Positions 24,574 through 32,945 of a stretch of DNA of 35,633 nucleotides are shown here, piece after piece. The notes beneath the pieces were generated by a model that saw only the letters and a program-made list of their open reading frames with translations, made no database searches and had not been told where the DNA came from. The translations under genes and the position numbers were made by a program. This DNA comes from an uncultured SAR86 cluster bacterium (lineage in GTDB: Bacteria; Pseudomonadota; Gammaproteobacteria; Magnimaribacterales; TMED112), in the NCBI GenBank assembly GCA_902610995.1, contig CACLXU010000009.1, forward strand, positions 1-35,633, given 5' to 3'. How positions within the stretch are numbered: position 1 is the first letter of the stretch; each line of letters starts with the position of its first letter.

Positions 24574-25260
24574 TTAGTTTAGATCAGGCAAATAGTCGTA
24601 TAAATCACTAGTATTATTATAAACCTTCTTAATCTCTTTTTTTGTTAACCTAGGAATAACTCCTATAACTTCTACATTATGAAAATGAGAATTAAGGGTT
24701 TTTGAATTAATTGCTTTCTCTCCAAGTTTAAAGTTCTCTGACATATTTTCTATGCATCCTAAAATTTTTATATTAAATCTATTCAACAACTGAATTGTCT
24801 TCTTTGAATCTTCTATTGACATCAAATCATCCTTGCAAATCAATAAAGATTCATTGATATCAAGATCATTGAACATAGTTAAATATGGATCTCCAGTTCC
24901 TGGCGGCATATCAATAATCAAATAATCTAAATCTGTCCAACTCACATTTTGAAACATGCTTTTAAGGACCTTGCTTATCATCGGCCCTCTCCAAAAAACC
25001 GTTTCCTGTTTATTTAGAATTAATTCAACCGATGCAATTTGAATTCCATCGACCACCAATGGCTCGAGGTATTTTTTATCATTAAATGATTTAAAACTTC
25101 TAGGATTTACATCAAATAAATTCAATATATTAGGTCCGTATAAATCTCCATCAAATAATCCAACATTCAATCCAGCATCTTTAAGTTTTTTGGCCATAAG
25201 ATAAGAAATTGTTGTCTTGCCAACCCCTCCTTTAGCTGAAGAAATAGCAATTTTTTTCAT
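24574..25260 (-). CDS. mrp: Mrp/ApbC-type P-loop ATPase, short form
   Basis: Member of the Mrp/NBP35 family of iron-sulfur cluster carrier ATPases. The start is the ATG at 25258-25260, which opens MKKIAISSAKGGVGKTT with the deviant Walker A. FDGDLYGPN, FWRGPMISKVLKSMFQNVSWTDLDYLIIDMPPGTGD and ENMS further on are family blocks. Two features are unusual: no N-terminal MIP18/DUF59 domain, and the CPxC motif normally just after ENMS is absent (ENMSENFKLGEKAIN), so the usual cluster-binding cysteines are missing. It has 228 residues. It is divergent from metG, as in E. coli, and contiguous with mlaA. Confidence 0.9.
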   Translation of the reverse strand: MKKIAISSAKGGVGKTTISYLMAKKLKDAGLNVGLFDGDLYGPNILNLFDVNPRSFKSFNDKKYLEPLVVDGIQIASVELILNKQETVFWRGPMISKVLKSMFQNVSWTDLDYLIIDMPPGTGDPYLTMFNDLDINESLLICKDDLMSIEDSKKTIQLLNRFNIKILGCIENMSENFKLGEKAINSKTLNSHFHNVEVIGVIPRLTKKEIKKVYNNTSDLYDYLPDLN

Positions 25261-25294
25261 ACTTGTAAAAGTAACATATAATTTGAGAACATAC

Positions 25295-26899
25295 ATGAGA
25301 TATATAGTCACAAGTGCCTTACCTTATGCAAATGCATCTTTGCATTTAGGTCATATGCTTGAAGCAATACAAACCGATATTTGGGTAAGAAGCCTTAACC
25401 TTGATTCTCATCAAGCTTATTACTTTTGTGCTAGTGATACTCATGGAACACCAGTCATGCTGAAAGCGAAAGAATTAAGTATTAAACCGGAAGATCTTGT
25501 AAATAAAATGAAGATAGAGCATCAGAAAACCTTCGAGGACTTCAATATAAATCTAACAAATTTCCATACTACTCATAGTGAAGAGAGTGAAGAACTTACC
25601 CTAAATATTTTCAATAAGCTAAGCAAAAACAAGAAGATTTATACAGAAGATATTATTCAGTTATTTGATGAAAAGGAAAATATATTTCTTTCAGATAGAT
25701 TTGTAAAAGGAACATGTCCAGCATGTGGGGCTGCTGATCAATATGGTGATGCGTGTGAGGTCTGTGGTAAAACATATGATGCCTTAGATTTGATAGATCC
25801 TATCTCAACATTATCAAGCACTACACCTGTACAAAAAAAATCATCTCATTATTTTTTTTCTTTATCTGAATTTAAAGATTTCTTAAAAAAAAGAGTAAGT
25901 GAACTATCAGATCAAAAACCTGTCATCCATAAAATTAATGAATGGCTAGAGGATGATTTAAAAGATTGGGATGTTTCACGGGATGAACCTTACTTCGGTT
26001 TTAAGATACCTGGAGAAGAAAGTAAATTTATTTATGTTTGGTTGGATGCGCCAGTCGGTTATTTTGCATCAATTAAAAACTGGTGTGATCAAAACAATCA
26101 TAAATATGAAGATTTCTTAGATAAAGATTCAAAATTGGTACATTTTATAGGAAAAGACATAATGTATTTTCACCTTCTTTTTTGGCCTTCAACTCTTCAT
26201 GCAGCTCAAGTAAAACAACCCGATGAAGTTTTTGTCCACGGATTTATGACTATCGAGGGCAATAAAATGTCAAAATCCCGAGGGAACTTTATTACAGCAA
26301 ATGATGCATTAACATTTGCTGATGCAGATTTTTATAGGTATTACATTGCTTCAAAATTGAACAATGATATCTCTGATATGGATTTTAGCGTTCAAGATTT
26401 CATTCAAAAAATTAATAGTGATTTAGTTGGAAAATTTATAAATATTCCCAGCCGTACATCTAAATTTATCCAAAAATATGGAAATTCAAAAGTTTTGCCA
26501 AACTCGATGGAATTAATTGATAAGTATAAAGTTGAGTTTGAAAAGACAATATCACTAGTTGAGTCAAGAAACTATTCGCAAGCACTAAAATTAATTATGT
26601 CTATGGCAGATGAAGTGAATACGTACATTTCAATTAAGGAACCATGGACATTAGCAAAAGACAATAACATTGAAGAGTGTTTAGAGGTTTGCTCAAATGC
26701 ACTGGCTATATTCTGCAGTTTAAATGTACTCTTAACACCTTTTATGCCAAACATATCCAATAAAATTTCTGCATTCTTAAAAGTTGATAATTTAAAATAT
26801 AGAGATATTTATATGCAATGCATAAATGAAATTAATGAATATGACCATATTATTAAAAGATTAGATGCAAAAGATTTTGAGGGGATGGTTACAAAATGA
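25295..26899 (+). CDS. metG: Methionyl-tRNA synthetase, catalytic part
   Basis: Charges tRNA-Met. The ATG at 25295 opens [20 protein letters not shown] with the HIGH-type motif (HLGH). A zinc knuckle carries [17 protein letters not shown] (four cysteines), and the KMSKS loop is at about 325-329. The anticodon-binding helical domain includes [14 protein letters not shown] and [12 protein letters not shown]. The protein stops after about 534 residues, without the C-terminal tRNA-binding domain that E. coli MetG carries. That domain is the next gene, overlapping as ATGA (26896-26899), so the enzyme is split but coupled. An in-frame ATG at 25217 would overlap mrp and has no family support. Confidence 0.96.
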   Translation: MRYIVTSALPYANASLHLGHMLEAIQTDIWVRSLNLDSHQAYYFCASDTHGTPVMLKAKELSIKPEDLVNKMKIEHQKTFEDFNINLTNFHTTHSEESEELTLNIFNKLSKNKKIYTEDIIQLFDEKENIFLSDRFVKGTCPACGAADQYGDACEVCGKTYDALDLIDPISTLSSTTPVQKKSSHYFFSLSEFKDFLKKRVSELSDQKPVIHKINEWLEDDLKDWDVSRDEPYFGFKIPGEESKFIYVWLDAPVGYFASIKNWCDQNNHKYEDFLDKDSKLVHFIGKDIMYFHLLFWPSTLHAAQVKQPDEVFVHGFMTIEGNKMSKSRGNFITANDALTFADADFYRYYIASKLNNDISDMDFSVQDFIQKINSDLVGKFINIPSRTSKFIQKYGNSKVLPNSMELIDKYKVEFEKTISLVESRNYSQALKLIMSMADEVNTYISIKEPWTLAKDNNIEECLEVCSNALAIFCSLNVLLTPFMPNISNKISAFLKVDNLKYRDIYMQCINEINEYDHIIKRLDAKDFEGMVTK

Positions 26900-27231
26900 G
26901 TGAAGAAATAAAAATTGAAGATTTTATGAAAATCGATCTAAGAGTTGCAAAAATCAAGGAAGCTATCGAAGTTCCTGAAGCTGATAAATTAATCAAGCTC
27001 ATTTTAGACGTGGGTGAATTGGGTGAAAAAACTGTTTTTGCGGGTATAAAATCTGCATATTCCCTTGAGGAGCTTCAAGATAAGTTTGTTGTTGTAGTTA
27101 GTAATTTGAAGCCAAGACAAATGAAGTTTGGATTATCTGAAGGAATGATATTAGCTGCAGGACCTGGAGGATCGGAGGTATTTATGGTTTCACCTGATGA
27201 CGGAGTACAACCAGGTATGAGAGTAAAATGA
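26896..27231 (+). CDS. Separate tRNA-binding domain of methionyl-tRNA synthetase
   Basis: A 111-residue OB-fold protein equivalent to the C-terminal domain of long MetG and to Trbp111/CsaA-type tRNA-binding proteins. [55 protein letters not shown], and [14 protein letters not shown] match the E. coli MetG C-terminus almost block for block. The start overlaps the metG stop as ATGA. Likely role: dimerisation and tRNA binding in trans with the catalytic subunit. It overlaps the following reductase gene by 4 bases, again as ATGA. Confidence 0.93.
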   Translation: MSEEIKIEDFMKIDLRVAKIKEAIEVPEADKLIKLILDVGELGEKTVFAGIKSAYSLEELQDKFVVVVSNLKPRQMKFGLSEGMILAAGPGGSEVFMVSPDDGVQPGMRVK

Positions 27232-28253
27232 AAACAGATATTATTGTTGTTGGTGCTGGACCAGTAGGTCTATTTACTGTATTTGAAGCAGGTATATTGG
27301 GACTAAATTGTATTCTCATTGATAATCTTGATAAACCAGGAGGACAATGTGCTGAACTTTATCCAGACAAACCAATTTATGACATTCCTGGTGTCCCTTA
27401 TCAAACAGGGCAAGAGCATGTTGATGCCCTTCTTAAGCAAATTGAACCATTTAATTACAGATTGTTATTGAATCAAAGAGTGAATGAAATAACAAAGAAT
27501 GGAAATAATTGGATCGTGAAAACTAGTTCCAATGAGGAAGTTACTGCTCCAAATATATTTATTGCAGCAGGTGCCGGATCATTTGAACCTATTAAACCAA
27601 ATATCCCATCTGATTATTCTTCTCTTGAGAATAAAAAAGTCTTTTACTCTATAAAGGATAAGAAAAAATTTATTAAAAAAAGCGTAGCTATCTTTGGTGG
27701 TGGGGATAGTGCACTTGATTGGACAGTAGAATTATCAACAATTGGCGCAGATGTTTCCTTGATCCATAGAAGAGATGCTTTTAGGGGCGCCCCAGATACT
27801 GAACAAAAAGTAAGAGAATTAGCTAAAAAAAATAAAATTAACCTGCTTACCCCCTTTATTTTAAATGATCTTAAGTCAGATGGTGATAAATGTAATGCTG
27901 AATTAATCGATACAAAAACAAAAGATCTATCATCACATGAGTTTGACTACATTGTTTTTTTGTATGGATTAAATAAAAAACTAGGCCCTCTTTTAGATTG
28001 GGGCCTAGATAATGATGGGAAAAAAATTATTGTTGATACAGAGGCATACGAAACTAACCAAGAAGGAATTTTTGCTGTTGGTGATATTAATCACTACCCA
28101 GGAAAGCTAAATTTAATTTTATCAGGGTTTCATGAAACAACTCTTGCTGTACAAAAAGCTTTCAAAAGAATTTATCCGGAGGAGCGTGTTCCTTTTGGAT
28201 ATACAACTTCAAATACCAAAATTCATGAACGTCTTGGTATAAAGTCAGAATAA
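27228..28253 (+). CDS. Ferredoxin/flavodoxin-NADP+ reductase, thioredoxin reductase-like (YumC type)
   Basis: FAD/NADPH reductase of the thioredoxin-reductase-like FNR class. Two dinucleotide folds are visible: [19 protein letters not shown] (4-22) for FAD and [17 protein letters not shown] for NADPH. The redox CxxC of true thioredoxin reductases is absent, as expected for [33 protein letters not shown] and [28 protein letters not shown] are typical. It has 341 residues. It is coupled to the metG pair by an ATGA overlap. Just downstream lie bfd and bfr, so a role supplying electrons to Bfd for iron release is plausible. Confidence 0.92.
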   Translation: MKTDIIVVGAGPVGLFTVFEAGILGLNCILIDNLDKPGGQCAELYPDKPIYDIPGVPYQTGQEHVDALLKQIEPFNYRLLLNQRVNEITKNGNNWIVKTSSNEEVTAPNIFIAAGAGSFEPIKPNIPSDYSSLENKKVFYSIKDKKKFIKKSVAIFGGGDSALDWTVELSTIGADVSLIHRRDAFRGAPDTEQKVRELAKKNKINLLTPFILNDLKSDGDKCNAELIDTKTKDLSSHEFDYIVFLYGLNKKLGPLLDWGLDNDGKKIIVDTEAYETNQEGIFAVGDINHYPGKLNLILSGFHETTLAVQKAFKRIYPEERVPFGYTTSNTKIHERLGIKSE

Positions 28254-28280
28254 AGCCCTAATTTTTTTAATTTAGATATT

Positions 28281-28309
28281 GCAAATGATAACCATTCTCA
28301 TTATCATTT
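28281..28309. promoter_or_regulatory. Fur box upstream of bfd
   Basis: The core GATAACCATTCTCATTATC (28287-28305) has perfect GATAA/TTATC ends and matches the 19-bp Fur consensus at 15 of 19 positions. A second register from 28281 also scores 15 of 19, so overlapping sites are likely. It ends just before the bfd start at 28314, where Fur binding would block transcription. Confidence 0.8.
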
Positions 28310-28313
28310 AGGC

Positions 28314-28484
28314 ATGTACATATGCGTTTGTAAAAAAATTACTGAAGGGCAGTTAAAAGATTCTTTCATAAAAACTGATTGCAATTTTCAGGAATCACAA
28401 AAAAATTTAGGATTTTCTTCTAAATGTGGCAAATGCAAAAGCTCAGTAGAATCGCTAGTTAAGACTATTCAGTTTAAAAAATAA
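28314..28484 (+). CDS. bfd: Bacterioferritin-associated ferredoxin
   Basis: A 56-residue [2Fe-2S] protein: MYICVCKKITEGQLKDS at the N-terminus and FSSKCGKCKSSVESLV at the C-terminus give the CxC...CxxC cluster ligands of Bfd. Bfd delivers electrons to bacterioferritin heme to release stored iron. It lies between the FNR gene and bfr, and a strong Fur box sits immediately upstream, so iron starvation should induce it. Confidence 0.93.
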   Translation: MYICVCKKITEGQLKDSFIKTDCNFQESQKNLGFSSKCGKCKSSVESLVKTIQFKK

Positions 28485-28492
28485 ATTCAAAT

Positions 28493-28511
28493 AAGAATGA
28501 GTATCATTAGC
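28493..28511. promoter_or_regulatory. Possible Fur box upstream of bfr
   Basis: AAGAATGAGTATCATTAGC matches the 19-bp Fur consensus at 14 of 19 positions and lies 52 bases before the bfr start, in a 78-base gap after bfd. It is weaker than the bfd box; in AT-rich DNA some chance similarity is expected. Confidence 0.5.
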
Positions 28512-28562
28512 AAAATGAGCATATCTCTTGATTTTTATTGTTAATAACAATATAAATTCATT

Positions 28563-29033
28563 ATGCAAGGTAATGACAAGGTCATCGAACATCTAAATAA
28601 GATTCTCTACAACGAGTTAAGAGCTATAAACCAATACTTCCTACATTCACGAATGCTGTCTGATTGGGGACTAGAAAAGTTCGCTGAATACGAGTACTCA
28701 GAATCTATGGATGAAATGAAGCATGCAGATAAGCTTATACAAAGAATATTATTTTTGGAAGGCTTGCCAAACCTTCAAGATTTAGGTCAAATTTATATTG
28801 CTGAAGAGCCAATAGAAGTTCTTAATAATGATCTAAAATTAGAGAATGAAGCAATTCCTGATCTAAGAGATGCGATAAAGCACTGTGAGGATGTTAGGGA
28901 TTTTGTTTCTAAAGATATGTTGCAGAAAATTCTTGAAAGTGAAGAAGAACATGTCGACCACCTTGAAACTCAGCTTGCACTTCTCGAAAAAGTTGGAAAA
29001 TTAAATTTCTTACAAAGCCAAGTAAAAGCTTAA
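28563..29033 (+). CDS. bfr: Bacterioferritin
   Basis: Heme-containing ferritin subunit that stores iron in a 24-mer. E18, E51, H54 and the downstream E94, E127 and H130 positions give the di-iron ferroxidase centre. M52 in SMDEMKHAD is the heme ligand. LFLEGLPNLQDLGQIYI is the family signature. At 156 residues it matches E. coli Bfr closely. It follows bfd by 78 bases, with a possible Fur box between. It abuts the convergent glutaredoxin gene with no spacer (stop codons adjoin at 29033/29034). Confidence 0.96.
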   Translation: MQGNDKVIEHLNKILYNELRAINQYFLHSRMLSDWGLEKFAEYEYSESMDEMKHADKLIQRILFLEGLPNLQDLGQIYIAEEPIEVLNNDLKLENEAIPDLRDAIKHCEDVRDFVSKDMLQKILESEEEHVDHLETQLALLEKVGKLNFLQSQVKA

Positions 29034-29342
29034 TTATTTCAATGTAGATTCGAGCTCTTTGCTCTCGTGAAGCTCAACGACTATATCACAACCACCAACT
29101 AGTTCACCATTCACAAAGAGTTGAGGAAAAGTTGGCCAATTAGATATCGAAGGGAGTGTAGTTCTTACTTCAGGAAATTCTAAAACATCGATATAACTAA
29201 ATTCAACATCATAAGAAAGGAGAATTTGGGCTACTTTCATTGAAAAACCACATTGTGGCTGATATGGCGATCCTTTCATAAACAATAAGATCTTATTGTC
29301 TTTGATTTGTTCATTGATGTCGTTTATGACTTTGCTATCCAT
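29034..29342 (-). CDS. grxD: Monothiol glutaredoxin (Grx4/GrxD type)
   Basis: CGFS-type glutaredoxin involved in iron-sulfur cluster transfer and iron homeostasis. FMKGSPYQPQCGFSMKVAQIL carries the active C31. TFPQLFVNGELVGGCDIV supplies the glutathione-binding cis-proline and GG-CD elements. At 102 residues it is a single-domain protein. Its start overlaps the pdxJ end by 8 bases, so they form an operon. Its position next to bfr fits a role in iron metabolism. Confidence 0.95.
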   Translation of the reverse strand: MDSKVINDINEQIKDNKILLFMKGSPYQPQCGFSMKVAQILLSYDVEFSYIDVLEFPEVRTTLPSISNWPTFPQLFVNGELVGGCDIVVELHESKELESTLK

Positions 29343-30084
29343 TTATTAACTTAATGTAATCATCTATTGTTTGCTTGAACCCTTTAACTAATGATTCCGA
29401 TATTATTGCATGTCCAATAGAAACTTCATCAATTATATCTAATTCAACAAGGTTTAATAGATTTTTTGTATTTAAGTCATGTCCGGCATGTACTCTTAAA
29501 CCTAAACTTTTTGCCTCTTCAGAGATCATATGGATGTTCTTAATTTCCTTATCAATTAACATCTTATTGCCTGTCGAGAATGCATTTGCATATGGACCTG
29601 TATAGATTTCAATTGCGTTAATATTTTCAGAAATTAATTCCTTTAAATATAATTCATCACTATTGACAAAGATGCTGCAAACTTGATTATGAGGGCTTAG
29701 CAATTTTGTACATGAATCAAGATATTCTTTATCCTCTATAGACCACCCATGATCAGACGTTATCTGATTAGATTCATCAGGCACTAACGTAATTTGGTGT
29801 GGATTAATATCCCTAATAATTTCATTGAATCCTTTGTAATTAGAATTTTTTTGTTCTTTTGGGTTGCCTTCAATATTTAGAAATTTCTTTGCTTTAATAC
29901 AGAGCTCATTTAAGAGTGCTATATCATCATAATCAATATGTCGTGCATCAGGTCTTGGATGAACAGTAATGCCAATACAAGCCTGATCGAGAACATAGTT
30001 GGCGAAGTAGTTTATATCTGGAACCCCTCCTCCACGGGAGTTTCTTAGAAGAGCTACTTTATTTAAATTTACGCTTAATTTCAT
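29335..30084 (-). CDS. pdxJ: Pyridoxine 5'-phosphate synthase, Bacteroidota-like type
   Basis: Condenses 3-amino-2-oxopropyl phosphate with deoxyxylulose 5-phosphate to make pyridoxine phosphate. The start is ATG at 30082-30084. MKLSVNLNKVALLRNSRGGGVPD, GITVHPRPDARHI and FLNIEGNP are the conserved phosphate and substrate sites. These segments follow the version with HPRPD and NIEGNP that I associate with Bacteroidota. The usual gammaproteobacterial form is GVNIDHxATLRxARGTxYPDP with HLREDRRHI. It has 249 residues. It overlaps both grxD and the upstream monooxygenase gene. Confidence 0.93.
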   Translation of the reverse strand: MKLSVNLNKVALLRNSRGGGVPDINYFANYVLDQACIGITVHPRPDARHIDYDDIALLNELCIKAKKFLNIEGNPKEQKNSNYKGFNEIIRDINPHQITLVPDESNQITSDHGWSIEDKEYLDSCTKLLSPHNQVCSIFVNSDELYLKELISENINAIEIYTGPYANAFSTGNKMLIDKEIKNIHMISEEAKSLGLRVHAGHDLNTKNLLNLVELDIIDEVSIGHAIISESLVKGFKQTIDDYIKLING

Positions 30085-31138
30085 GGTCACTATTGTAAAG
30101 CCATTTGTATCTTGGTTTATATAGTTTTAAAAACGTATTTCTAAAGCTACTTAATATTGGATTTAACTGAAAAATTATCCTATTCATTTCAGCATTATGA
30201 ATAATTCGGTTTAAAAATTTATTCCTCGTGCATAGGATCTTTCTTATTTCATCACAAGAATGTTGCTGAAATAATTGACTAACTATATCTGCATCAATAA
30301 ATGCCTGAGAGGCACCCTGTGCTAAGTGAGGCAACATTAAATGTGCAGCATCGCCTAAATTGATTTGATTAAATTTCCCCCAATTAATTGACTTTGAATA
30401 TTTGAGTTTTCTAACAATAGGATTCTTTGAATGAAGCAGTAAATTTTTTAGATATACAGGCAATTTCTGAAGGAATGATTTATTGAACTTGTCATTTAAA
30501 ATTAATCTTTCTATGTCTTTTGATACACTTATTGTGAAAGCAGTACCTTTGTTTTTTAGTGGATATGTAACTATGTGGAAGTTGTGGTGCATAAATAAGT
30601 TTAATTTTTGAAAAATTTCATGTTCATACGAGCTAATGCCCCAAATTGCAAAAGCATTTGATTCAAAAAAAGTATTTGAATCATGGTAACCAAATGAGTT
30701 AAAGAAATAATTACACTCAAATTTTTTATCATTGGTTTCAAGTTTTATTTTTTCTCTAAAGTAATTAACCTGATTAACATCAACATTATTTAGAATTTTG
30801 TTGTCAGGTATTTTATTTCTTAAAGTTTTAATTAAAGCTTTCCTTTCCAAAAAAAATGGAGCTTCACCTTTGTCATTCGTAATATCTATTGAATTAATGT
30901 GCTTTGCTTCATGATCATAGAGAAATAATTCTGAAGAGGACTTTGAGATATGTTTAATATCTTTGAAAACATTTAATTTTTTTAGAACATGATGTGAATT
31001 TGGAGCAATTTGAATGCCAGTAGCTAGATCATCTAATAAGGTTCTTTTTTCTAGAATTAAATAATCTATAGAATTTTGTTCAAAAAAATTTGCTAACGAT
31101 AAGCCAGCAATTCCTGCACCACCAATAATAATTTTCAT
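30059..31138 (-). CDS. FAD-dependent monooxygenase
   Basis: Class A flavoprotein hydroxylase of the salicylate hydroxylase / UbiH group. GGAGIAGLSLANFFEQN (6-22) binds FAD, ILEKR is the end of the second strand, ATGIQIAPNSHHVLKKL follows, and LGDAAHLMLPHLAQGASQAFIDA is the second FAD motif. It has 359 residues. It leads an operon with pdxJ and grxD, overlapping pdxJ by 26 bases. The substrate cannot be read from sequence; the basic C-terminus (YKPRYKWLYNSDHEIKRKFK) may contact membrane. Confidence 0.88.
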   Translation of the reverse strand: MKIIIGGAGIAGLSLANFFEQNSIDYLILEKRTLLDDLATGIQIAPNSHHVLKKLNVFKDIKHISKSSSELFLYDHEAKHINSIDITNDKGEAPFFLERKALIKTLRNKIPDNKILNNVDVNQVNYFREKIKLETNDKKFECNYFFNSFGYHDSNTFFESNAFAIWGISSYEHEIFQKLNLFMHHNFHIVTYPLKNKGTAFTISVSKDIERLILNDKFNKSFLQKLPVYLKNLLLHSKNPIVRKLKYSKSINWGKFNQINLGDAAHLMLPHLAQGASQAFIDADIVSQLFQQHSCDEIRKILCTRNKFLNRIIHNAEMNRIIFQLNPILSSFRNTFLKLYKPRYKWLYNSDHEIKRKFK

Positions 31139-31158
31139 AAGTTCGCGAATTTTCTCTT

Positions 31159-31170
31159 TATAATTATAAT
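31159..31170 (+). promoter_or_regulatory. Probable -10 element(s) of tRNA-Arg(ACG)/ggt
   Basis: Two adjoining perfect TATAAT hexamers (31159-31164 and 31165-31170) end 8 bases before the tRNA 5' end. The -35 region is poor. It may drive tRNA-Arg(ACG), ggt and tRNA-Arg(TCG) as one transcript, since the gaps between them hold no other promoter. Confidence 0.45.
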
Positions 31171-31178
31171 TTAATTGT

Positions 31179-31255
31179 GCGCTTGTAGCTCAGCTGGATA
31201 GAGCGCTTGGCTACGGACCAAGAGGTCGGGAGTTCGAATCTTCCCAGGCGCACCA
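31179..31255 (+). tRNA. tRNA-Arg (anticodon ACG), CCA encoded
   Basis: A 77-base cloverleaf beginning GCGCTTGTAGCTCAGC and ending CAGGCGCACCA. The anticodon loop CTACGGA between CTTGG and CCAAG gives ACG, normally edited to inosine to read CGU, CGC and CGA. It lies 16 bases before ggt. A near-copy with a different anticodon arm lies right after ggt. Confidence 0.96.
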
Positions 31256-31271
31256 CATATAAGGCAATATT

Positions 31272-32945
31272 ATGAAAAAAAATTTCTATTTAATCATATT
31301 CTTAGCAAACATTTTCTTTGGATATGACAGATTAACAGGACTACCTTTTGCTTCAAGATCTGAAGTTATAGGTCAATACGGAATGGCTGCAACAAGTCAT
31401 CCGCTAGCAACCCAGACAGCTATAGATATATTGAAGTCTGGTGGAAATGCTATTGACGCTGCCATAGCTGCAAACGCAGTATTAGGTCTTGCTGAACCTA
31501 CAGGTTGTGGAATTGGTGGTGACTTATTTGCTATTGTTTGGGATTCAAAATCAAGACAATTATATGGTCTAAACTCTTCAGGACCCGCCTCAAAGAATTT
31601 AAGTATTGAATATGTACAGAAACAAGGCTACGAAAAAATCCCTGCTTATGGCGCTCTTCCAGTAACAGTGCCAGGAGCAGTGGCTGGATGGACTGCACTA
31701 CATAAGAGATTTGGAAAATTAAGCTTTGAATCATTATTTGATAATGCGATCAATTATGCAGATAAAGGGTTTCCAGTTACAGAGTTAATTGCATACTATC
31801 TTGAGAGAAGTAGTAAAAATTTTCAAAGCTATGAAAATTTTAGTGATGTATGGATGCCTAATGGCTCATCACCCAAGAAGGGAGAAATTTTTAAAAACCC
31901 ATACCTAGCAAAAACCTATAAATTAATTGCAAAAACTTATGGTAGATCGTTTTATGAGGGTGATACAGCATCATCAATAATAGAAATACTAAATAAAAAT
32001 GGTAATCCAATGATGATTTCAGATTTAGAAGGGTTTGAACCTGAATGGATTGATCCAGTTTCGACGAATTACAGAGGGTATGATGTATGGGAATTACCTC
32101 CAAATGGACAAGGAATTGCAGCATTGCAAATTTTAAATATCCTGGAAAATTTTGATATCAGGGAAATGGGATTTGATTCAGCAGAATACATACATGTTTT
32201 TACAGAAGCAAAAAAATTAGCCTTTGAAGACAGAGCGCAATATTATGCAGATCCAAATTTTTCCAAAATCCCTACTCAAAAACTAATTTCAAAAGATTAT
32301 GCAAGAGAAAGGCTGGAATTAATTGATCTTAATGCAGCTGGAAGATCATATGATGCTGGTTTAGAGCATGGTGACACCATATATCTTACTGTAGCTGATA
32401 AAGACGGAAATATGGTTTCACTAATACAAAGCAACTATAGAGGTATGGGGTCAGGAATTGTGCCAAAAGATTCTGGTTTCATGTTACAAGATAGAGGTGA
32501 GATGTTCAGTATGGATCCGAACCATATGAATTCATTGGTTGGAGGTAAAAGACCATTTCACACTATAATCCCGGCATTCATTACTAAAAACGGTAATCCA
32601 TTTGTGAGTTTTGGTTTGATGGGTGGTGCAATGCAACCTCAAGGACATGCGCAAATAGTTATAAATATGATTGATTTCGATATGAACCTACAGGAAGCTG
32701 GTGACGCCCCACGAATTAGACATATGGGATCATCTGAGCCTACAGGGGAAATAATGTCTGATGGAGGCTATTTAGCCCTAGAATCTGGATTTTCTGAGAA
32801 AACAAGAAAAGATTTAGAGAAACTAGGCCATATAATAAAAGATGAAAAAGGTGGTTTTGGTGGTTATCAAGCTATTATGCTACTTAATGGTGTTTACTTT
32901 GGAGCCTCAGAAAGTAGAAAAGATGGACAAGCATCTGGATATTAG
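31272..32945 (+). CDS. ggt: Gamma-glutamyltransferase family protein (YwrD-like)
   Basis: Ntn hydrolase of the gamma-glutamyltranspeptidase family, made as one chain that cleaves itself before a threonine. A short hydrophobic N-terminus (MKKNFYLIIFLANIFFG) suggests export. Family blocks: ATSHPLATQTAIDILKSGGNAIDAAIAANAVLGLAEPTGCGIGGD, YGALPVTVPGAVAGW, and GDTIYLTVADKDGNMVS with the predicted nucleophile T369. SGIVPKDSGFMLQDRG, GGKRPFHTIIPAF and GLMGGAMQPQGHAQI point to the YwrD-like branch rather than classical E. coli GGT. It has 557 residues. It sits between two tRNA-Arg genes, and its TAG stop shares its last base with the second tRNA. Confidence 0.94.
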   Translation: MKKNFYLIIFLANIFFGYDRLTGLPFASRSEVIGQYGMAATSHPLATQTAIDILKSGGNAIDAAIAANAVLGLAEPTGCGIGGDLFAIVWDSKSRQLYGLNSSGPASKNLSIEYVQKQGYEKIPAYGALPVTVPGAVAGWTALHKRFGKLSFESLFDNAINYADKGFPVTELIAYYLERSSKNFQSYENFSDVWMPNGSSPKKGEIFKNPYLAKTYKLIAKTYGRSFYEGDTASSIIEILNKNGNPMMISDLEGFEPEWIDPVSTNYRGYDVWELPPNGQGIAALQILNILENFDIREMGFDSAEYIHVFTEAKKLAFEDRAQYYADPNFSKIPTQKLISKDYARERLELIDLNAAGRSYDAGLEHGDTIYLTVADKDGNMVSLIQSNYRGMGSGIVPKDSGFMLQDRGEMFSMDPNHMNSLVGGKRPFHTIIPAFITKNGNPFVSFGLMGGAMQPQGHAQIVINMIDFDMNLQEAGDAPRIRHMGSSEPTGEIMSDGGYLALESGFSEKTRKDLEKLGHIIKDEKGGFGGYQAIMLLNGVYFGASESRKDGQASGY

